Part shown: one piece after another, positions 24,679-26,240 of the stretch
How the letters are laid out: every line of letters starts with the position of its first letter
How positions within the stretch are numbered: position 1 is the stretch's first letter
Assembly: GCA_023432025.1 (NCBI GenBank)
Contig: JAEYVE010000070.1
Location: 1-26,240 of the forward strand
From: Pseudomonadota bacterium
GTDB taxonomy: Bacteria > Myxococcota_A > Polyangia > Polyangiales > Polyangiaceae
Direction: 5' to 3'
Length of the DNA: 26,240 nucleotides
Program-made: the position numbers and the translations under genes
Notes under the pieces: model-generated
Databases searched by the model: none
What the model was told of the DNA's origin: nothing
Seen by the model: the letters and a program-made list of their open reading frames with translations, nothing else

Positions 24679-25772
24679 GCGCGAACGCTCGCTCGACGCT
24701 TCGTCGTTCAACCCTCGCTCCACTTCTCGCGATCGCTTGTGCCCTCGTGGCGTGCTCGGCTCCAAGAGCCGCGCCTTCCGCTGCCACAGATGCGCCGCCC
24801 CCGGCTCCGCTCCACACTGGCCCGCTGAGCGACTACGTGCCGGCGCCCGGCCTGCGCTGGCTCGTCCTCGCTAGTCCTCGCGCGGTCACGGAGGAGCGCG
24901 CCTTCTGGAACGCCCTCCGAGAGCTCGTGTCAGAACGAGCTTTTCAGGATCTTTCCGCTAGAAACGGCTTCGATCTACGCCAATCGGCGAGCGCGCTCGT
25001 GGCCGGCTTCGACTTCGGAACGCTTTATCTCGTGAGCGCCGACGGACACGACGCACGCATCACCGAGCACTTTCAGTCACGTTTGCTCCAAGGCGCCAAA
25101 GTGGCCCGGCCGCATCCGCGACTCACGCGGATCACGGGCGTCGCCGGCACCACACCGGAAGCGTTGCTGCGCGCCGAGCAGCAGCTCGTTGCCGTGGCCG
25201 TCGACGACCCCAGCTTGGTGCGCCTCGTCGAAGGATACCTCTTGGGTCGCTTTCGCAAGACACCGACCGCTCTGCGTGGAGCGGCGCTCGCGGAGTTGGC
25301 GGAGTTCGCGCGTGACGCACCCGTGCGCGCCTTCTTTCCGGGACCCTTCGACGAACACCACGTGCCGGGACCACTGCGAGGAGCGCTCCTCGCCAGCGCA
25401 ACCGCTGTGGCGTGCGCTGTCTCGATTCGAGATCGCGACGCGACAGGTGCTCCCGACGACTCACTCACCTTTCATGTTCGCCTGGCTTTGGCCGGCGACT
25501 GGTCTCGAGACGAGACGGCGTCGTCACGACTGCACGCCGCATGGCAAGCGCTCAGCGTCACGAGCCCGGGTCGCTGGTTCGGCCTCGACCGGCCCGTGAG
25601 CCCCGCCACGGTGCGCGCTTCGGCCTCCCTGCTCGAGCTCGAGCTCGACCTCGACGGACGACGTCTCTTGGAGGCGACTCGAGACGCCGCTCACACCGAG
25701 CTGACGGAGCTCTTCGGCGAATCTACCGACGCATCGCACATGAAACGCGAAGGTCACACACTTGACCAGTGA
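24675..25772 (+). CDS. Lipoprotein of unknown function, probable CTG start
   Basis: The 365-residue protein starts with SANARSTLRRSTLAPLL and continues to a lipobox LVAC, with Cys at residue 26: basic N-region, hydrophobic core and Cys at the normal spacing. No ATG, GTG or TTG lies in frame near this signal peptide. The in-frame CTG at 24675 overlaps the HU stop as CTGA and gives exactly this N-terminus, so I chose it. The mature protein has a Pro/Ala linker and then a mixed alpha/beta domain (LRWLVLASPRAV, VAGFDFGTLYLVSADG, EQQLVAVAVDDPSLV, then LLELELDLDGRRLLEA). I do not recognise the family. It is probably outer-membrane or periplasmic and co-transcribed with the HU gene. Confidence 0.75.
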   Translation: MSANARSTLRRSTLAPLLAIACALVACSAPRAAPSAATDAPPPAPLHTGPLSDYVPAPGLRWLVLASPRAVTEERAFWNALRELVSERAFQDLSARNGFDLRQSASALVAGFDFGTLYLVSADGHDARITEHFQSRLLQGAKVARPHPRLTRITGVAGTTPEALLRAEQQLVAVAVDDPSLVRLVEGYLLGRFRKTPTALRGAALAELAEFARDAPVRAFFPGPFDEHHVPGPLRGALLASATAVACAVSIRDRDATGAPDDSLTFHVRLALAGDWSRDETASSRLHAAWQALSVTSPGRWFGLDRPVSPATVRASASLLELELDLDGRRLLEATRDAAHTELTELFGESTDASHMKREGHTLDQ

Positions 25773-25783
25773 GTCAGTTTTGA

Positions 25784-25811
25784 TTGACCCTATCGACTCG
25801 CGCAGTGTAGT
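25784..25811 (+). promoter_or_regulatory. Candidate sigma-70 type promoter upstream of the CarD-like gene
   Basis: TTGACC (25784-25789) and TGTAGT (25806-25811) are 16 bp apart. The transcript would have a leader of about 210 bases. The rest of the 255-bp gap up to 26027 shows no gene I can support. Confidence 0.3.
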
Positions 25812-26027
25812 TCTGGCATCTTGTTGTTCGAAGGTGGGTCGGGGCTGGTTCGCACACGCGTGATCAGACGTTGCGCGTCGCGGGCATTCGGCTGGCGAGC
25901 GTGAGGGCGCGGCAGAGTTTTTGGCCGAGCCGAAGGGGAAAAAACCGACGACGTCGGGGTTTCCTGGTGGAAATTTCCGAAGACTGAGCCGGGCTCGGTC
26001 GCGTGTCGGTAGGAGTGGAGAGGCACA

Positions 26028-26240
26028 ATGGAAGCGTCGGTTGAAACGGGGACAGAAGCCTCTCAGGACTTTCAGGTCGGCCAAATGGCGGTTCATCCCG
26101 CTCACGGCGTGGGACAAGTCGCGCAAATCGAAGTGCGTGATTTTGGCGGCACCAAGAGTCGCGTCTACGTGCTGAAGCTCAACAACTCCGGGCTCAAGGT
26201 GATGGTGCCCACCGCAGCCGCGGCGCGCGTTGGCCTGCGC
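26028..26240 (+). CDS. CarD/CdnL-type transcription regulator (partial, cut by window end)
   Basis: From ATG 26028 a frame of 71 codons stays open to the window edge. After a 13-residue acidic N-terminus it reads DFQVGQMAVHPAHGVGQVAQ, then VYVLKLNNSGLKVMVPTAAA and VGLR. This is the RNA-polymerase-interaction (Tudor-like) domain of the CarD_CdnL_TRCF family, including the typical HGVG and MVP motifs. Such proteins bind the beta subunit of RNA polymerase and stabilise open complexes, notably at rRNA promoters. The DNA-binding C-terminal half is outside the window, so CdnL-like and CarD-like (with AT-hook tail) forms cannot be told apart. GGAGAGG ends five bases before the ATG. Confidence 0.88.
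   Translation, partial: MEASVETGTEASQDFQVGQMAVHPAHGVGQVAQIEVRDFGGTKSRVYVLKLNNSGLKVMVPTAAAARVGLR

Overview
The window is about 26 kb of GC-rich bacterial chromosome, densely coding on both strands, with frequent GTG/TTG starts. The organism is most likely a member of the Myxococcota (Polyangia-like). The reasons are the strong GC bias, several lipoproteins with Gly/Thr/Ser- or Pro/Ser-rich linkers, many orphan signalling proteins (REC-GAF-HD-GYP, histidine kinase, GAF, FliA/WhiG-type sigma), and a CarD/CdnL-type gene. This placement is inferred from gene content and composition; no rRNA or other marker is present. I see no transposase, integrase, CRISPR array, tRNA or rRNA. No gene-free stretch exceeds 300 bp.

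Layout. 1-1765: a class II tRNA nucleotidyltransferase, overlapped by GTGA with a DUF442-type phosphatase that lacks its catalytic C-terminus. 1704-3393 (minus): a lipoprotein with a repetitive linker and a small secreted protein. 3478-3513: a strong terminator hairpin. 3530-8697 (minus): a tight gene set reading mnmA, lipoprotein, Cys-rich small protein, tilS and then, after a 180-bp gap, ftsH. 8831-9634 (minus): a FliA/WhiG-like sigma factor. 9821-12996 (plus): a CPBP membrane protease, a REC-GAF-HD-GYP regulator and lipB. 13064-13759 (minus): a TPR protein. 13879-16311 (plus): a membrane-anchored MepM-like M23 peptidase, convergent with a sensor histidine kinase (16344-17900). A Pro/Ser-rich GAF protein follows (18055-19548, minus). 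19743-24156 (plus): two large GT-C-like membrane proteins. 24322-25772: an HU/IHF protein overlapped by a lipoprotein that seems to start at CTG. 26028-end: the N-terminus of a CarD/CdnL regulator, cut by the window edge.

How the genes work together. MnmA (2-thiolation of U34) and TilS (lysidine at C34) both modify the tRNA wobble base by PP-loop chemistry and appear co-transcribed, with FtsH downstream. Many other genes act at the envelope: four lipoproteins or secreted proteins, the M23 peptidase, the CPBP protease and the two GT-C-like proteins. The signalling proteins are orphans and their partners cannot be read from this window.

No clearly new defence or metabolic system is visible. 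The points most worth a second look are the truncated phosphatase, the conserved-looking small Cys protein and lipoprotein between mnmA and tilS, the probable CTG start behind the HU gene, a 37-bp duplication of the HD-GYP gene end, and several short tandem repeats inside or beside genes.
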